A stretch of DNA of 64,000 nt from positions 37,325,683 to 37,389,682 of the forward strand of contig OZ024737.1 of the NCBI GenBank assembly GCA_964016875.1. Direction: 5' to 3'. Source of the DNA: Fallopia convolvulus (lineage: Eukaryota > Streptophyta > Magnoliopsida > Caryophyllales > Polygonaceae). Under the pieces are notes generated by a model. It searched no databases. It had not been told where the DNA came from and was given only the letters and a program-made list of their open reading frames with translations. The translations under genes were made by a program, and so were the position numbers. This document shows positions 21,791-33,830 of this stretch, one piece after another; position 1 is the first letter of the stretch, and the number at the start of each line of letters is the position of its first letter.

Positions 21791-24057
21791 TATATTGTAA
21801 ATCTGATATGTGAATAAACCAAGGAAATTTTTCCCAAACTTTGTGTCTTCCTCGTAAATCGAAGCTAGGTTTGAACACAACCGAATTTCCTAATTTTTTT
21901 GCTCTTCAAACGTGGACTCTAAGCATTGTCGCCGATGCTTATGTTATTAGCATAGTCGTCGTTTCTCCGATTAGGTCGCCACTATGGAGATCTCACACTA
22001 CCCTACTAATGCTACAGCTCTTTCCATAATGGTTGATGAAAGCATTGGAAATCAAATCAGTGCAAAGCGTCCTGGTTTAGACGTCATTTCCCACTAATAC
22101 TTGCATCCATCAAGTTCCAAGCCAAAGCTGATGAAGCACGAATAATTCTTTTGTTTAACGACAAAAAGAATGACCGAAGTAAACTCAGAATTCGAGGTAA
22201 TAGAACGATGATACTCTTGAAAAACCGCGCACCCTACAAAAAAATTACAATGTCAAACACTCCCTACACCCTCCAATGCTCAGTTGGACAATGCACTTTT
22301 GCCGCAATATAAAGAGCGCCCAGAATCAAATACAAGCCCAGGGACCCCAAGGCGAGCAAATAATGTCCTACAACACCCAAGTATAAACATCGCGCTCAGC
22401 TCATTTAGCGTCGGCAGTCCTTCCTTCACAATGCGCTAGGTGAACAACAAATGAGACCACAATCCATAAAGACATTAATCAACGATGATGTTCAGTTCGC
22501 ACACCTTGCGCTCAACCAATCAACATTTTACACTTCAAAGGTCCAACAAATATCTCCCACATTGAAAGATCCCGAAACTCCAACTGGAGCCGCACCTTCA
22601 ATCAATGAAAAGGCCACACGTTTCACGCCTCTCATTCTGCCAATGTTACCATTACCTCGAAGATCCAGCAATATCGAAAAATCTTGAAACTCCTACCATA
22701 ACCACATCTTCCAACAATAACAAGACAACACGTTGCAAACCTCACACTCCACCAATCAATAAACTACACTTTGAATATCAATAAGGTTCACCCACAGTCC
22801 TACATCGAGGAATCTTAACTTTTGTTCTTCCCCAACGTCTATACATAGCAAGAGAAGGCGAAGGTTGCAAGGTTCGAAAAACATCTCTAACTTTACATCT
22901 TTTCTTATTAATAGAGACTCGACGTGTTGAAATTTTCTAGAGAACTTTGTTATTTACGAGGGATAATCCTAAAAGGTTCTAAGTCTTTAATTGTAAGAGA
23001 GAAAAACACTAGGTGTAGTAAGATCTTGCATATTATGAAGGCGAACAATCAAAACAGTATAAACATATTTTAAATCGCATATGAATCGTTCTCACGCTTC
23101 GAATAAAGAGCGAAGAAATATGTTTACAAGTTTTATATTAATATAAATCCTCAAACTTAATGCTCGTTTGTTTCGGGATTTAACGAGAGCGCGTCCTATA
23201 GTAAAAAAAATCGAGAGCTCGTCCTTGCATTTTCCTAGGATCTCCTCTTTGCAATAAATCTTATAAGCTTTACAAACTTGAAACAAAACAAATTCTTTCT
23301 CTCGTCATGTTGTGTTTGTTGACGAGCAAAATTTCATGAATTTAAATCTTTCATGATTTTATATGATAGAGTGATAATTAATCAAAATAATAATTTGGTT
23401 AATTTATCATAAATTTAACAAAAAAAAGCTCCCATTTTAAAGAATGGGCTTTTACAAATCTTTTTGGGCTCAAATTGAGTTTTGCATGTTTGAATAAAGT
23501 TAAACCAGCCCAGAACAAAAATAAAATAAATAGAAATTGCAATTGACGGTTGCAAATTGCGGTTTCACTTATCAGATTAATGAAGAGAAAAAAAAATTAA
23601 TTAATCCCCTTAAATGTTTTTGGGTGGTTATTATCACGTATCATCCACTAACTACCATCTTTTAGTTTCCTATAAATAGGGAAAAATAAGAGGAAAAAAG
23701 AGGTTGGCCAATGGGAAAAAGATCGGGGAATTTAACCTTCTCCGCCTGAAAGGCACAACCAAAATCAACAATGGGGGTTCTCCACCCACAAAAAAAAAAC
23801 TGCCGATCACTTTCTCTATATGCACGAACACAAGTTTAAAGAGAGAGGGGGAGTCAGTATGGAAAATATGGTGACAAATGCCATATTTAATTTTGAGGGA
23901 ATCACTTCTTCCTAGTGTGCATGAAATTAAATGTTCATGTGTGAAGACAGTGATCAAAGAAGACTTGTACGTGGAAGAAGGCAAATGAAGTCGGCCAATA
24001 TATTGCTCCGATTGCTAATCATCTCCATTTTAATCTTTTAAATCTTAATTGTTTTGT
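21791..24057. other. Intergenic DNA, probably old retroelement sequence
   Basis: Somewhat less AT-rich than the surroundings from 21840 to 22900, with short frames (for example 22451-22687) that show no recognised domain. A TATAAATAGGG box at 23671 could belong to a degenerate LTR. I cannot name an element. Confidence 0.25.
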
Positions 24058-24230
24058 GGAACCGAGTGGATCCGAACACCACACCCCATAAAATGTTTTG
24101 ATTTTGTTTTAACTCTTAAATATGTATACATTGGTTAATTTTGTGGCATGGGAGGAACCGAGTGGATCCGAACACTATATAAATTAATCATTTGTGGCCT
24201 GGGAGGAACCGAGTGGGTCCGAACACCACA
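24058..24230. repeat. Three spaced copies of a 26-28 bp motif
   Basis: GGAACCGAGTGGATCCGAAC occurs at about 24058, 24153 and 24204 (the last with one change), each followed by ACCACACC or a variant. The spacing is irregular, about 95 and 50 bases. Confidence 0.8.
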
Positions 24231-25339
24231 CCAATTAAGTCTTTTGCATGCCGTTATAATGCCCGATTGATTTCTAAAATTTTAAATGAGATTACACGGG
24301 ACAAACTATAATTGATCGTATGGCATAATTGAAGCGAGTACATAATTAATTACTTGCCTATATGCTATATATTATGTTGTATGATCAGGAACGGGCATGA
24401 AGAAAGGGACAAAGGACCATGAATTGTTCTATTGAATATTGACCCTAAAAATACATACAAAGATCCTGATGTTATTCATGCCATGTTCGTATATTGGATA
24501 TGTATATTAACTATTAAGGCAAATCACACCCAAAATTTAAATGGGTATTGCATCGGAGTATATATGATGAATCCCTGTCAAGGACATATTCCATGGCTTT
24601 GAAATGGTAATACATAAGTATGGGTCTAGATTAATTAACATACGACGGGGTTCTTTGTTTAGACCACTGAGTGATCGCTTTGTCAAGATAACTAGTGAAT
24701 ACCCCAACTTATACCCTAATTTCATATTATTTAGAGGAAGAAGTTAAACTTGTTTCTACAAAGAAAGGAGGAAAAAGGGTTAATAAAAAATCACACCTGG
24801 CCTTTTGATAGGAGATTTTCTGAGACTAATGGTTGATAAAAAATGTTTGAATCTGCCGGTTGTTTTGAGTTTAAAGTGTCGAATTTGATTTTGAGAAGAC
24901 ACAGTGCTATTTTTATATTTAACACATTTAAATAAAGAGACTTCTTTAAAAAGATAACAATATTGATGTTTAATGGGGCATTAAACTTAATTAAGATAAT
25001 TAAATAAGCCCAATGGGCAATTCAAATTTTGAGATAAATATGGAGACTAATATTTTAAGTCTCGAAATTTTAAAGAAAATAAATTCAGTTAGGATTTGAT
25101 TTTCTTTATCAAATTAGACTAAATTGATTTGATTTATTAAGGGAAGTTTTTGTTGGGCTAAACCGAGGCCCATATTGATTAGTATGTTCATATACGTATA
25201 CTTGAGAACATGTATATACTGAATCAACGTACAAAGCTTTTAAGTTTGGCTAATAATTTAAATTGGCCATAAAATTGATATATTTATAAAATTATCCTTA
25301 TGACTTTTTGAGATTTATTTTGACTCTTATGATTTGGGG
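24231..25339. other. AT-rich intergenic DNA
   Basis: No coding frame or element end recognised. Confidence 0.35.
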
Positions 25340-26110
25340 TTAAAATAAGATTTAGTCTAAAATTATAGAACTACGTGAGGACTCGATGTTCTTTCATGAA
25401 CTACGTAGGAAACTTGATACAATTTAAACAAATCAAGATCAGTCGCAAATATTAAATAAAATAAAATGAACTTTGTGTTCGATAGAACTACGTATGATTT
25501 GATCCCTTTCAAAAGGGTACGTAGGAAACTTGACATAAAACAAATGCTCGTCGAGTTCAATCACAACCTCAAAATTAATTAAAACTAAATTAAGACCATA
25601 TATTATATTTAATTGGTCTTTATTAAGAACTACGTTTGATTTGATTCCACATCATATAAGTAGATATGTAGGAAATTTGACATAAAATATAAAAATGTCA
25701 TATTCAGTCACAAATTAAATAAAATATATAAGACTTTAAAAAACATGTTTGATAGCGAGAAGGTTAATCAACCCTTCCTAGAAGGTGGGTTTAATCTTAT
25801 TCGCATCACGCAAATGATAGTTGGTTTGAATCCGAGCAACCCTTCCTAGAAGGTGGGTTCGGGCTTGTTCCACTGATGCGTGAAAATCAAACCAAACCAA
25901 AATTAAAAGAATCTGAACTACGTAAGGATTGATTCTCTTTAAAGAGATACGTAGGCAACCCATCAAAATTGGGTGCAGCCCAAATCATAAAAACCATTTA
26001 ATATTTTGTATCGATATTGCTTTTAATCAAAAGAGTCAAAAGAGAGGGTCGAACTAAAATAAAAATAATTTAAATGTGTTTTGCAATTTTGTGTACATTT
26101 TTGCTCAACA
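25340..26110. repeat. Repeated ACTACGTA...TACGTAGG modules, probable Ty3-type LTR remnant
   Basis: Four or five imperfect modules of the form GAACTACGTA-TGATTTGATCCC-AAAGGGTACGTAGGAAACTTGACA occur at about 25370, 25485, 25628 and 25915, with related CCCTTCCTAGAAGGTGGGTT repeats at 25770 and 25833. The GAACTACGT..GATTC..GATACGTAGGCAACC pattern is familiar from LTRs of plant Ty3-type (Tat/Ogre-like) elements. No internal coding region accompanies it, so a solo or broken LTR is inferred. Confidence 0.5.
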
Positions 26111-26594
26111 GTGTTTCAGAAGAGTCTATTCCCTACCATATAACTCTTTTGAGGAATCTTATAAGCTTTACACCTCTCATTTAGAAACTCAAACCTTAAA
26201 AACTCTTCGAAAAAGATCATCCAGAACTCACATTCCACCCTTTACCTCTTAGATTATGTTTGTGTGAAAGTTTGTGGGCTCAGTAGGTAGATAAACTGGG
26301 GACATGTTGGTACGGGCGCATATACACGGATGGGCCAAACACATAAGTCCATAGGGTTCCATCCTAAAACCAATTGACAATAGGAGGAGTAACCCAAATG
26401 TATATGTGTAGGCTGATTTAACTCTCAACTTCCGATGTGGGAAGGAGGATTCTCAACAGTTTGCAACACTATAACCGAAACCAATCTCTTCTATGGCCGC
26501 ACCCTAACTTCCAATATATCCTTTTCACACCAACTAATGTCTCTACCTCTCACCCTAAAATGAGCATTTTAACTATGACCAAGCCTACAAATAT
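26111..26594. other. Intergenic DNA
   Basis: Contains ACCAATTGACAATAGGAGGAGTAACCC (about 26370), a motif I associate with plant retroelement termini. It is not enough to delimit an element. Confidence 0.25.
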
Positions 26595-26730
26595 GAGGTA
26601 TGGCAGAAGGAAATGCCAGATGAGTTTCAAGCTTTGAACCTCAACAACACATTTGAGTTTATGGAGCTTCCAAGAGGGGACAAGTAATGAGTTGTAAGTG
26701 GGTATATAAAATTTAGAAAAAAGCAAATGA
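26595..26730 (+). pseudogene. Ty1/copia reverse-transcriptase fragment
   Basis: The plus strand reads VWQKEMPDEFQALNLNNTFE, then FMELPRG, two stops, and after a frame change CKWVYKI and KKANE. This is the start of the copia reverse transcriptase (W..AM..E..AL..N.TWELV.LP.G...I.CKWV.K.K). It abuts the broken end of locus E and is too short to be functional. Confidence 0.8.
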
Positions 26731-27428
26731 AGAGATAGACAGATATTACTCTGGATGGTGAAATCACTCTGGATGTCATAATCAGCCAGGGACTTGTCAT
26801 CTTCCAACACCATACTACCAAAAATCAGCCTCTGGTGATGAGGTGGAATCCCCTCCTTATCCTCAACTTTGGCCTTCACATGTCCAATTGTGTCAGAGCT
26901 ATTCACCTCAAGGCCGATGGAGTTTCCCTTGAGAGTCTTCACGAATATATGCATTACGCCTCTGAAACAGTTTAATAGGGTCAGGGTTGATTCTGCCGGG
27001 ATTTCATACTCAGCCAGAGTCATCTCATCCTCCAGCACTATACTGCCAAAAACTAGATACTGCCGATGAGGTGGGATTGATTCCCCATCCCAGATCATGG
27101 TCTTGACGGTTTCAACCGTGTCCCACCTCTCGACCTCGAGGGTGATTATCTTGCCAATAACAGTCTTCACAAAGATCTGCATAGGTTCCTTGAGATTCTC
27201 CCAAAGGAGGAGGAGGAGGGTGGAGCCCTTTTGGATGTTGTAGTCAGCCAGCGTCATTTTGTCTTTTAACTGGGTACTACCAAAAATTAGTCTCTGTTGG
27301 TGAGGTGGAATGCCCTTTTTGTCGCAAATTTGGGTCTTCACGTCTTCAACTGTATCCGAGTTTGACACGTTTAGTGTGGTGGGATCGCCCGTGATGGTCT
27401 TCACAATTACCTGCATTTTGCTCTTCAT
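26731..27428 (-). pseudogene. Polyubiquitin-like locus E (three units, truncated by copia sequence)
   Basis: Starts MKSKMQVIVKTITGDPTTLN at 27428, downstream of a likely acceptor. Units MQVIVKT, MQIFVKTVIGKIITL and MHIFVKTLKGNSIGL correspond one-for-one to the first three units of locus D. Unit 3 stops matching after DYDIQSDFTI; beyond that the frame runs into antisense copia sequence, giving an unrelated tail to 26550. The fourth unit present in D is therefore missing. The sequence TLLLLLWENLKEP shows a short in-frame expansion against D. Junctions KEP/M and RGV/M have no Gly-Gly. Confidence 0.82.
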
Positions 27429-27720
27429 ACTCCAAAGAAAGTATTTCAAATGTTTCAATTGTCAAATGATTGATTCAAAGAAACTATTTCAAGTGTCGAA
27501 TGAAACACGAAATGCACAACTTGTTCCGAAGTTCTAACTGATTGATTCAAAACGCCTACATTTCTTGTCAATGTAGATCAAATTCAATGCTGAAAGAAGC
27601 GATAAACAGTAGGTGATTGATTACCTTGAGAAGATCTGGAAATAGCTTAGAAGTTGGAACAGAAACGGAGTTTTTAGTGCTCTCGCAGCCACATGGAGAG
27701 TGGACTAGGCGATCATATTT
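27429..27720 (-). promoter_or_regulatory. Leader intron and leader exon of locus E
   Basis: The leader exon sequence (CCAGATCTTCTCAAG then GTAATC) ends at 27625. It matches the leader of locus D closely, including CGGAGTTTTTAGTGCTCTC. Confidence 0.55.
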
Positions 27721-29051
27721 GTAGGGAGAAACTGGTTAGGAAGGGAAGAGAATACGTACAGACTTGGCATTTCTGAGTTTGTACATTTTAATTTTTTCAA
27801 TTAATGGAATTTCGAGACTTGGACAATCATGCATTTAGACTTGTGCAACCGCCAATTATCGAAGTACGTATTTAGACGTGTTTACTTACGTACTGTAATT
27901 AATGAATTGTGTCTATGTTTCGACCAAAAAAAAATGAATTGTGTATATGTCGTTTCATTTTCCCTTCTCGTTTCTCAAGCTGACCAGTGCAATTTTACTT
28001 TGAAACTTGTGGGATCGCTGAGCCGTGCTACGATCGAGAATATTGTGAACATATTAAAGTCTTCCTTCCTTGATGTAATTTTTTTCATTAATAAGATCTA
28101 GTGTGTAAAATTAATACGAAATATAATGTTTTTATAAGGAAATCAGAAATTAGTTAATGTCTTAACATCATCTCATATACTCCGATATTTTTTAATCATA
28201 AAATATATTATAATTTTCAAAATATATTATAAAAGTTCTAAAACTATAACAAATTGGGTTAAACCAACAAACTTTTGGGTTTTAACCCAATGGATTTCGG
28301 CTTTATTAGGTTCGGTTTATTTCAGGTTTAGGATTCAAATTTTCGGGTCTTGGCCCTAATGAGATAATATTATTATAGTATGAAGGAATTATAAATTTTA
28401 AAAACAATAAGAGGTAAATGAACATTTAAATATGTCTACGTATCATAGTTTGTTTTTTTTTTGATAAAACGTATCATAGTTAGATGGACTACAAAAGGAT
28501 TCAACTTTAGTAATGGTATATTAATTATTGTTAAGATTCAGGGTATTGACCCTTTAAACATAAATGAAATATCGAGTAAATAGTGTGCTTAAGAAAAGAA
28601 TTCAGCTTAATTCGTGAATCCACTTACAAAATCACTCCGTTGAAGCCTTTGTATAAAAGCTTAGCAACTACCTTCTGTTGTTGCATTTAATTCAGTCACC
28701 ACTGTACAAATGAGCAAACTCGTTTGCAGAAGGATCCAAGAGAATATAAGAAACTTAATGTGCTAAAAAACTTTGGCACTCCCCCAGATAGCAACTACAA
28801 CTAGTACCAAAAAATGAAAAGAGCACATACACAAAGTATCAAACTTGAGAAGACAATCATAAATGAAGGAAATAGTAGCCACTGATTCAAAGCAAAGATA
28901 CGAGAGAGCATTTTTACAAGGAGAAAACTCCTTTGCCAAAAAAAAGCAGAAAAACACAAACCAAATTGCACCATAATCCTACCCAAAACTACTTCAACCA
29001 ATCGGTTTTAGTCCTGAACTCCTAATCTAGATTGTGTTACTTCAATAACGA
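27721..29051. other. Intergenic DNA between loci E and F
   Basis: The first 300 bases match the upstream DNA of locus D. The last 350 (28690-29050) resemble the 3' flanks of loci C, H and I. Between them the DNA is AT-rich with no gene. Confidence 0.4.
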
Positions 29052-30431
29052 TCAGAAAACTGGTTTTTCCAATAGCTTGATGGTAGATTCATTCTGGACA
29101 CCATAGTCAGCCAGGGTCTTTCCATTTAGCAACTCCTTATCACAAAAAAATAGCCTCTGCTGATCAGGTGAAATACCCTCTTTATCCTCAATTTTGGCCT
29201 TGACGTTTTCAATAGTCTCACATCTTTGCACATAAAGGGCGATGGTTTTGACTGTGGGAATGTTCACATAGATCGGAATAACCTCCCTTAGACAGATCAC
29301 TAAAAGGATTATAGACTTCTCCGGAATGTTATAGTCAGCCAGAGTCTTGTCATCCTCCAATTGCGCACCTCCAAATATTAGCTTTTGATGGTAAGACGGA
29401 ATTCCCTCGTCGTCCTGAATTTTGTTCTTGAGATTTCCAATTTTGTCTGAGCTTTTCACCTCAAGGCTGATGTTCTTGCCTGAGAAGGTCCTCACCATAA
29501 TCATCATAACCCCTCTGCAATGAAGCAACAGGTAGAGAGTCGACTCCTTATTGATTTTATGATCAGCCAAGGTCTTGCTATCTTCCAAGTGCATATGACC
29601 AAATGTTAGCCATTGTTGGTCAGGTGGAATCCCTTCCTTCTCCCAAATCATCATCTTCACACTTTCAATAGTGTCTGAACCCTCAACCTCAAGAATGATA
29701 GTCTTGCCATCAACGGTGTTCACAAAGATCTGCATCCTGCCTCTCAGATTCAGTAATAGTTGGATGCTGGAACTCTTTTCAATGTTACATTCAAGTAAGG
29801 TCTTGCCGTCTTCCAACTCCCTATCATTATAAATTAGCCTCTGGTGGTAAGTTGGAATTCCCTCTTTGTCCTGAATCTTCTTCTTGACTTTTTCAATCTT
29901 GTCCGAGTGTTTCGCCTCTAAGCAAAAGCTGTTGCCCGAGAGGGCCTTCACAATTATCCACATGACACCCCTGAAACGTAGCAGTAAATGGAGCGTCGAA
30001 TCCTTCTTGACATTATAATCAGCCAGTGTTTTGTCATCTTCCAACTGAGTATGACCAAAAGTTAGACACTGCTGGTCAGGGGGTGCCCCTTTTTGGTTCC
30101 AGATCAAGGTCTTGACATTTTCGATAGTGTCTGAAGTCTCGACCTTGAGGATGATCATCTGGCCAGTGACGTCCTTTACAAATATCTGCATACTACCACC
30201 AAGAATGAGCACTAAGTGGAGAACGGAGTCCTCCTTGATTTTATAATCAGCCAACATCCTGTCATTTTTCATCTCTATAGTGCCAAAGATTAGCATCTGC
30301 TGGTGAGGTGGAATGTCATTTTTGTCCTGGATCTTGGTCTTGACATTTTCGACTGTGTCGGTGATACTCACCTCGACAGTGATTGTCAATCCAGTGAAGG
30401 TTTTCACTAGGATCTGCATTGCACCTCTCAA
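29052..30431 (-). CDS. Polyubiquitin-like protein, locus F (six units, longest open copy)
   Basis: A single 459-residue frame with six complete ubiquitin-fold units starting MQILVKT, MQIFVKD, MWIIVKA, MQIFVNT, MMIMVRT and IPIYVNI. All keep the D-[KT]-[IV]-E..K helix, [RMCWK]L.F or LIY strand and LADY/LLEC turn. Units 2 and 4 share the IW.[QK][KE]G..PDQQ.LTFGH signature and units 3 and 5 the TYHQ/SYHQ signature, so a two-unit block was duplicated. Junctions are GGS/M, RGV/M, RGR/M, RGV/M and REV/I; none is RGG followed by the next unit. The last unit ends LLEKPVF. The ATG at 30431 lies just inside a frameshifted remnant of a further upstream unit (30432-30485), so the gene was once longer. If translated it would be a six-domain protein of about 52 kDa with no obvious way to be processed. 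Confidence 0.8.
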   Translation of the reverse strand: MRGAMQILVKTFTGLTITVEVSITDTVENVKTKIQDKNDIPPHQQMLIFGTIEMKNDRMLADYKIKEDSVLHLVLILGGSMQIFVKDVTGQMIILKVETSDTIENVKTLIWNQKGAPPDQQCLTFGHTQLEDDKTLADYNVKKDSTLHLLLRFRGVMWIIVKALSGNSFCLEAKHSDKIEKVKKKIQDKEGIPTYHQRLIYNDRELEDGKTLLECNIEKSSSIQLLLNLRGRMQIFVNTVDGKTIILEVEGSDTIESVKMMIWEKEGIPPDQQWLTFGHMHLEDSKTLADHKINKESTLYLLLHCRGVMMIMVRTFSGKNISLEVKSSDKIGNLKNKIQDDEGIPSYHQKLIFGGAQLEDDKTLADYNIPEKSIILLVICLREVIPIYVNIPTVKTIALYVQRCETIENVKAKIEDKEGISPDQQRLFFCDKELLNGKTLADYGVQNESTIKLLEKPVF

Positions 30432-31260
30432 TTCTCAAACGGAGTACCCGGTGAATGGTTGATTCTTTCTGAATGTCATAGATAAATATATTACAAGTGA
30501 CATTAAGCAAATAACCAATATGATTATAGATCAATATAAACAAAGAAAAGGGATATTTCAGTCATTTGAGTGCAGAAATATCAGAATCCTTTTGCTTAAC
30601 TAACTAAAATTAAACAAACATAACATTAACAAGTAGAAATCAAGAAGAGACATTAAGCAAATAACTAAGATGAAGTAAAGCATTAGGAGCAAAACAAATT
30701 TCACTCATTGCATGCAGCAAACCAGAATATCTATGCTGTAGCAAAATATTTATGTACTAAATAACCTAAACAAACATAGAAGCAACTAGTACAAATCAAG
30801 AAATGGCATCAAGCGAATAACCAAGACAGCTTTAGGATTTAGGAACTAAGCCAAAGTTCACTCTTTTGCAAATTGCATGCAGCAAAATTACGATTGCATC
30901 AGTAAAACGTCAAAAATTTGACCACATTAATAAAGAATGCTGAACAATCTCAAGCATTAAAGAATACAAATCAAGCACTGCAAGAACAGGGGAAGAAGAG
31001 GCCGGAATCGATCGCCATAAACAAAGGCAGTCATCACAAGGATTAATCTATAGTTTAGGAGTAAAGAAAACAAGGGATTCGGAAGAACCGTATGAAACAC
31101 GAACTTGAATTGCAAATAAGTACAAACCGTAAAACAAGCCTAAATTTCTTACGATGAAAAGTTCTGGGAACTCTATTTGTAAATTAGTCGAAACAGTTGA
31201 AAGCGAAATCGAAGAGAGAGGGAGGTCGCGCTGAGAAAAGCCCTAGAACATTCTTGACAT
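30432..31260 (-). promoter_or_regulatory. Remnant of a seventh unit plus leader-like sequence of locus F
   Basis: 30432-30485 reads IYDIQKESTIHRVLRLR on the minus strand, the C-terminal strand of a ubiquitin unit, one frame off from the 459-residue frame. Upstream the DNA is leader-intron-like and repeats the motif CATTGCATGCAGCAAA twice (30708, 30873). A leader exon is likely near 31150-31260 but its donor is unclear. Confidence 0.5.
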
Positions 31261-31815
31261 TGTTTTGTCACGGGAAGTGGAATTTCCAGTAAGGAATCGG
31301 AGGGAAGATAAAAAAAGTCAAGTATTTTAGGATGTACACAAATTATTAATAAAAAAAATAACTAATATTTTAGAAGGTAAAATGACTTCTTTTAACAATG
31401 GATGTGATTTGACTTCTTTCTTGTTTTATAACGATGTCTATATAATAATTCGATTTTTCTAACATATATTTTAGAAATTTTTATGTGTATTTTAATTGTT
31501 TAATATTTTTAAAATTATTTTTTAAGGATTTATGTTTTCCTTCTTAGGATTTAAAAAAACCCATAATAATTTTGTCTAGTTCTTTCCATTTATGTTTCTA
31601 ATGATTATATGCGAATATGAAGAGCCATTTTGATTTTGCATGTTTTTAAAAGTAGGAACCTACCATTTAATACGGAGAATTTTGGGAGAATTTTTTCCTT
31701 AATATATGTGCAACTTTGTCTATGGTCATTCATCGTGAAATAGAGGGAGTAATATATTCATATGAAGTATGTACTTTGAAGTAATAATAATATGAATTTT
31801 AAAAATCATCAACAA
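31261..31815. other. AT-rich intergenic DNA
   Basis: GAGGGAGTAA near 31743 resembles one MITE end. Nothing else supported. Confidence 0.3.
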
Positions 31816-32472
31816 CTAGTTGAAGTCCCGTGATATTCACGGGATAATTTTATTAAAAATTATACAATTCTACGATATTAATTTGAAATACTAAATATAT
31901 TTTTTTATAATATCATAATAAATTATGCAATAGACAAATGCATAAAAAGATAAAGAAAATCTAATTTTATAATTTAAATTAAAATTCGATTTTTTTTGAC
32001 ATTTACATATAGTTTTAGTCATCAACATAAAATTATATCTTTTTATCAAAATAAAAATATATCAACATAACAAAAACTTATTATTTAAAATTATCATTAT
32101 ATATATATAAATTTTATACTTGGAGCTCAAGTCTTGTTAAAAGATAAAAAATATATTAAAACCCTAAATCTTGTTAAGAGATAAAAATAATAAATTAATA
32201 TGGAAAAAATCATCTCATAGGAATTTATGTATATAAAAATTATATAAATATGTTATCTATTGTAGTAAACTAATTCATAATCCATAGATAGAAAATTATA
32301 AACATAAAAGTTATTATATAAACATGTTATCTATTTAGTATATATAACAAGAATACTATAAGTTGTTATAAAATTTATTAAAATATAATTTTACATTAAT
32401 TTATTCAAAAATGCCACGTGACGTAAATTTTACAACAGACTTGAGTTCTGCTTTATAATATATTAATATAGA
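31816..32472 (-). mobile_element. Non-autonomous Helitron, copy 1 (657 bp)
   Basis: Read on the minus strand, it begins TCTATATTAATATATTATAA, a typical plant Helitron 5' end, and finishes with the hairpin CCCGTGAATATCACGGG followed by ACTTCAACTAG. CTAG preceded by a 16-18 nt palindrome is the Helitron 3' signature. The flanking bases are A and T, as expected for insertion between A and T without target duplication. No Rep/helicase is encoded. Confidence 0.88.
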
Positions 32473-32559
32473 TAATTTGAATTTTGATGATATTAACTCA
32501 AAGTAATACGATGTTAAAATCACTTGTAATAATATCAAGTATCTGCTTTAAAACAATAA

Positions 32560-33830
32560 ATCATGATTATCAAGTATCTGCTTTAGAACCTGCAGGACTT
32601 AATAGTCAATGGTAAAGACAGTAAAATGGATTTATAAATCATGATTATAATAACTAGTGATAGCAACCATATAATCAAGATAATGCTAGGTTTATGAATT
32701 TTAAACAAATTGCACTCATTTGTTTTAACGACAAAAAGTAACGATATGATACTCAACAATCATAAACATCAGATAGTAGGAATCAATAAGTGCAACCACA
32801 CAGCAGAGAAACGCGAAATCATTAAACCCTACACACACGATCATCACCAGAATTGATCAATAAACTAGTGTTATTCCCGTATTATATACGGGTGATTATA
32901 AAAATATATAAATTATTTTTTAATATTAATAAAATACTTTTAATTTTATAGTTTTAACTCTTAACTTACTTTTAGATACTTATTTAATACAACTCAACAT
33001 ATTCAAAATACAATTTTTTTTTAAAAAAAATCATGAAATATAAAGTAAAATTATAGCTCAAGTAAAATCTACAACAAATAGTGAGTTTCCAAAACATTTT
33101 CATTTAAAGGTTCAAAAAAATATACTATTTATAATTCAATTATAAATAGACATAATTTTCAAAGTCTAATATATTGTAAGAAACTTGTGCTTAAATCAAA
33201 AAGAAATTAACCTATCTAACAACAAAGGGAAATAATGCATAATACATACGGAGTATTTTTTTCTTACCTATGCTAGACAATCCTTCATCAAACTTAGGCA
33301 GAAATGTCTTATTATGTACTTCACACAAACTAAATAAAATTACAAAGTCCAATAGCCTTTTATAAATTTTGATGGAGATGGAAAGGTGTGGTGGTTTCAC
33401 ATAGAATGGGGAAGTGGGAATTTGTAGAGAATTTGAATAAAATTTATTAAAGTAATTAAAAAATTTACATGGAGTGGGGAAGTGGGGGGAGATAATGGAA
33501 AATTTTGAATATAATTTATTAAAATAATTAAAATTTCTTTTTTTTTTCTAATTTTTTTATAGAGACTTGGTTTTTGCTTTATATTTGTACTAGGTAGATT
33601 AGGACGGTAAATAAAAACAATTGCAAGTGTCAAATAAAACAAGAGCTGCACAACTCGTACAGTAGTTCCAACTAAAACCTAAATTCCTTGCAATCTAGAA
33701 TACGAAAAACGATGAACAAGACGTGTAGCTTTACCTCGAAAGGATCCGGAAATCGCTAGAAATTGATCCGGATAAAGAAATTGCGTTTGGAAAAGCCCTA
33801 TTAGTCTTCTTTGGGAGAATTACGAGAGGG
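32560..33830 (-). pseudogene. Locus G: leader-only duplicate of the polyubiquitin-like family, carrying a Helitron
   Basis: 32560-32864 matches the leader intron upstream of loci H and I (ACACAGCAGAGAAACGCGAAAT, ATCATCACCAGAATTGATCAATAAA). 33599-33830 continues the same leader (TGCACAACTCGTACAGTAGTTCCAACTAA) up to the leader-exon donor at 33734 (GAGGTAAAGC on the minus strand). The two parts are contiguous in locus I and are split here by a Helitron. No ubiquitin unit lies downstream, so the coding part has been deleted. Confidence 0.75.
32865..33598 (-). mobile_element. Non-autonomous Helitron, copy 3 (734 bp), different 3' hairpin
   Basis: On the minus strand it starts TCTACCTAGTACAAATATAAAGC and ends with hairpin CCCGTATATAATACGGG plus AATAACACTAG. 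It is flanked by A (32864) and T (33599). The unoccupied site is present in the paralogous leader of locus I near 41300, where AATAAATTAGGAAG is uninterrupted. Confidence 0.85.
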
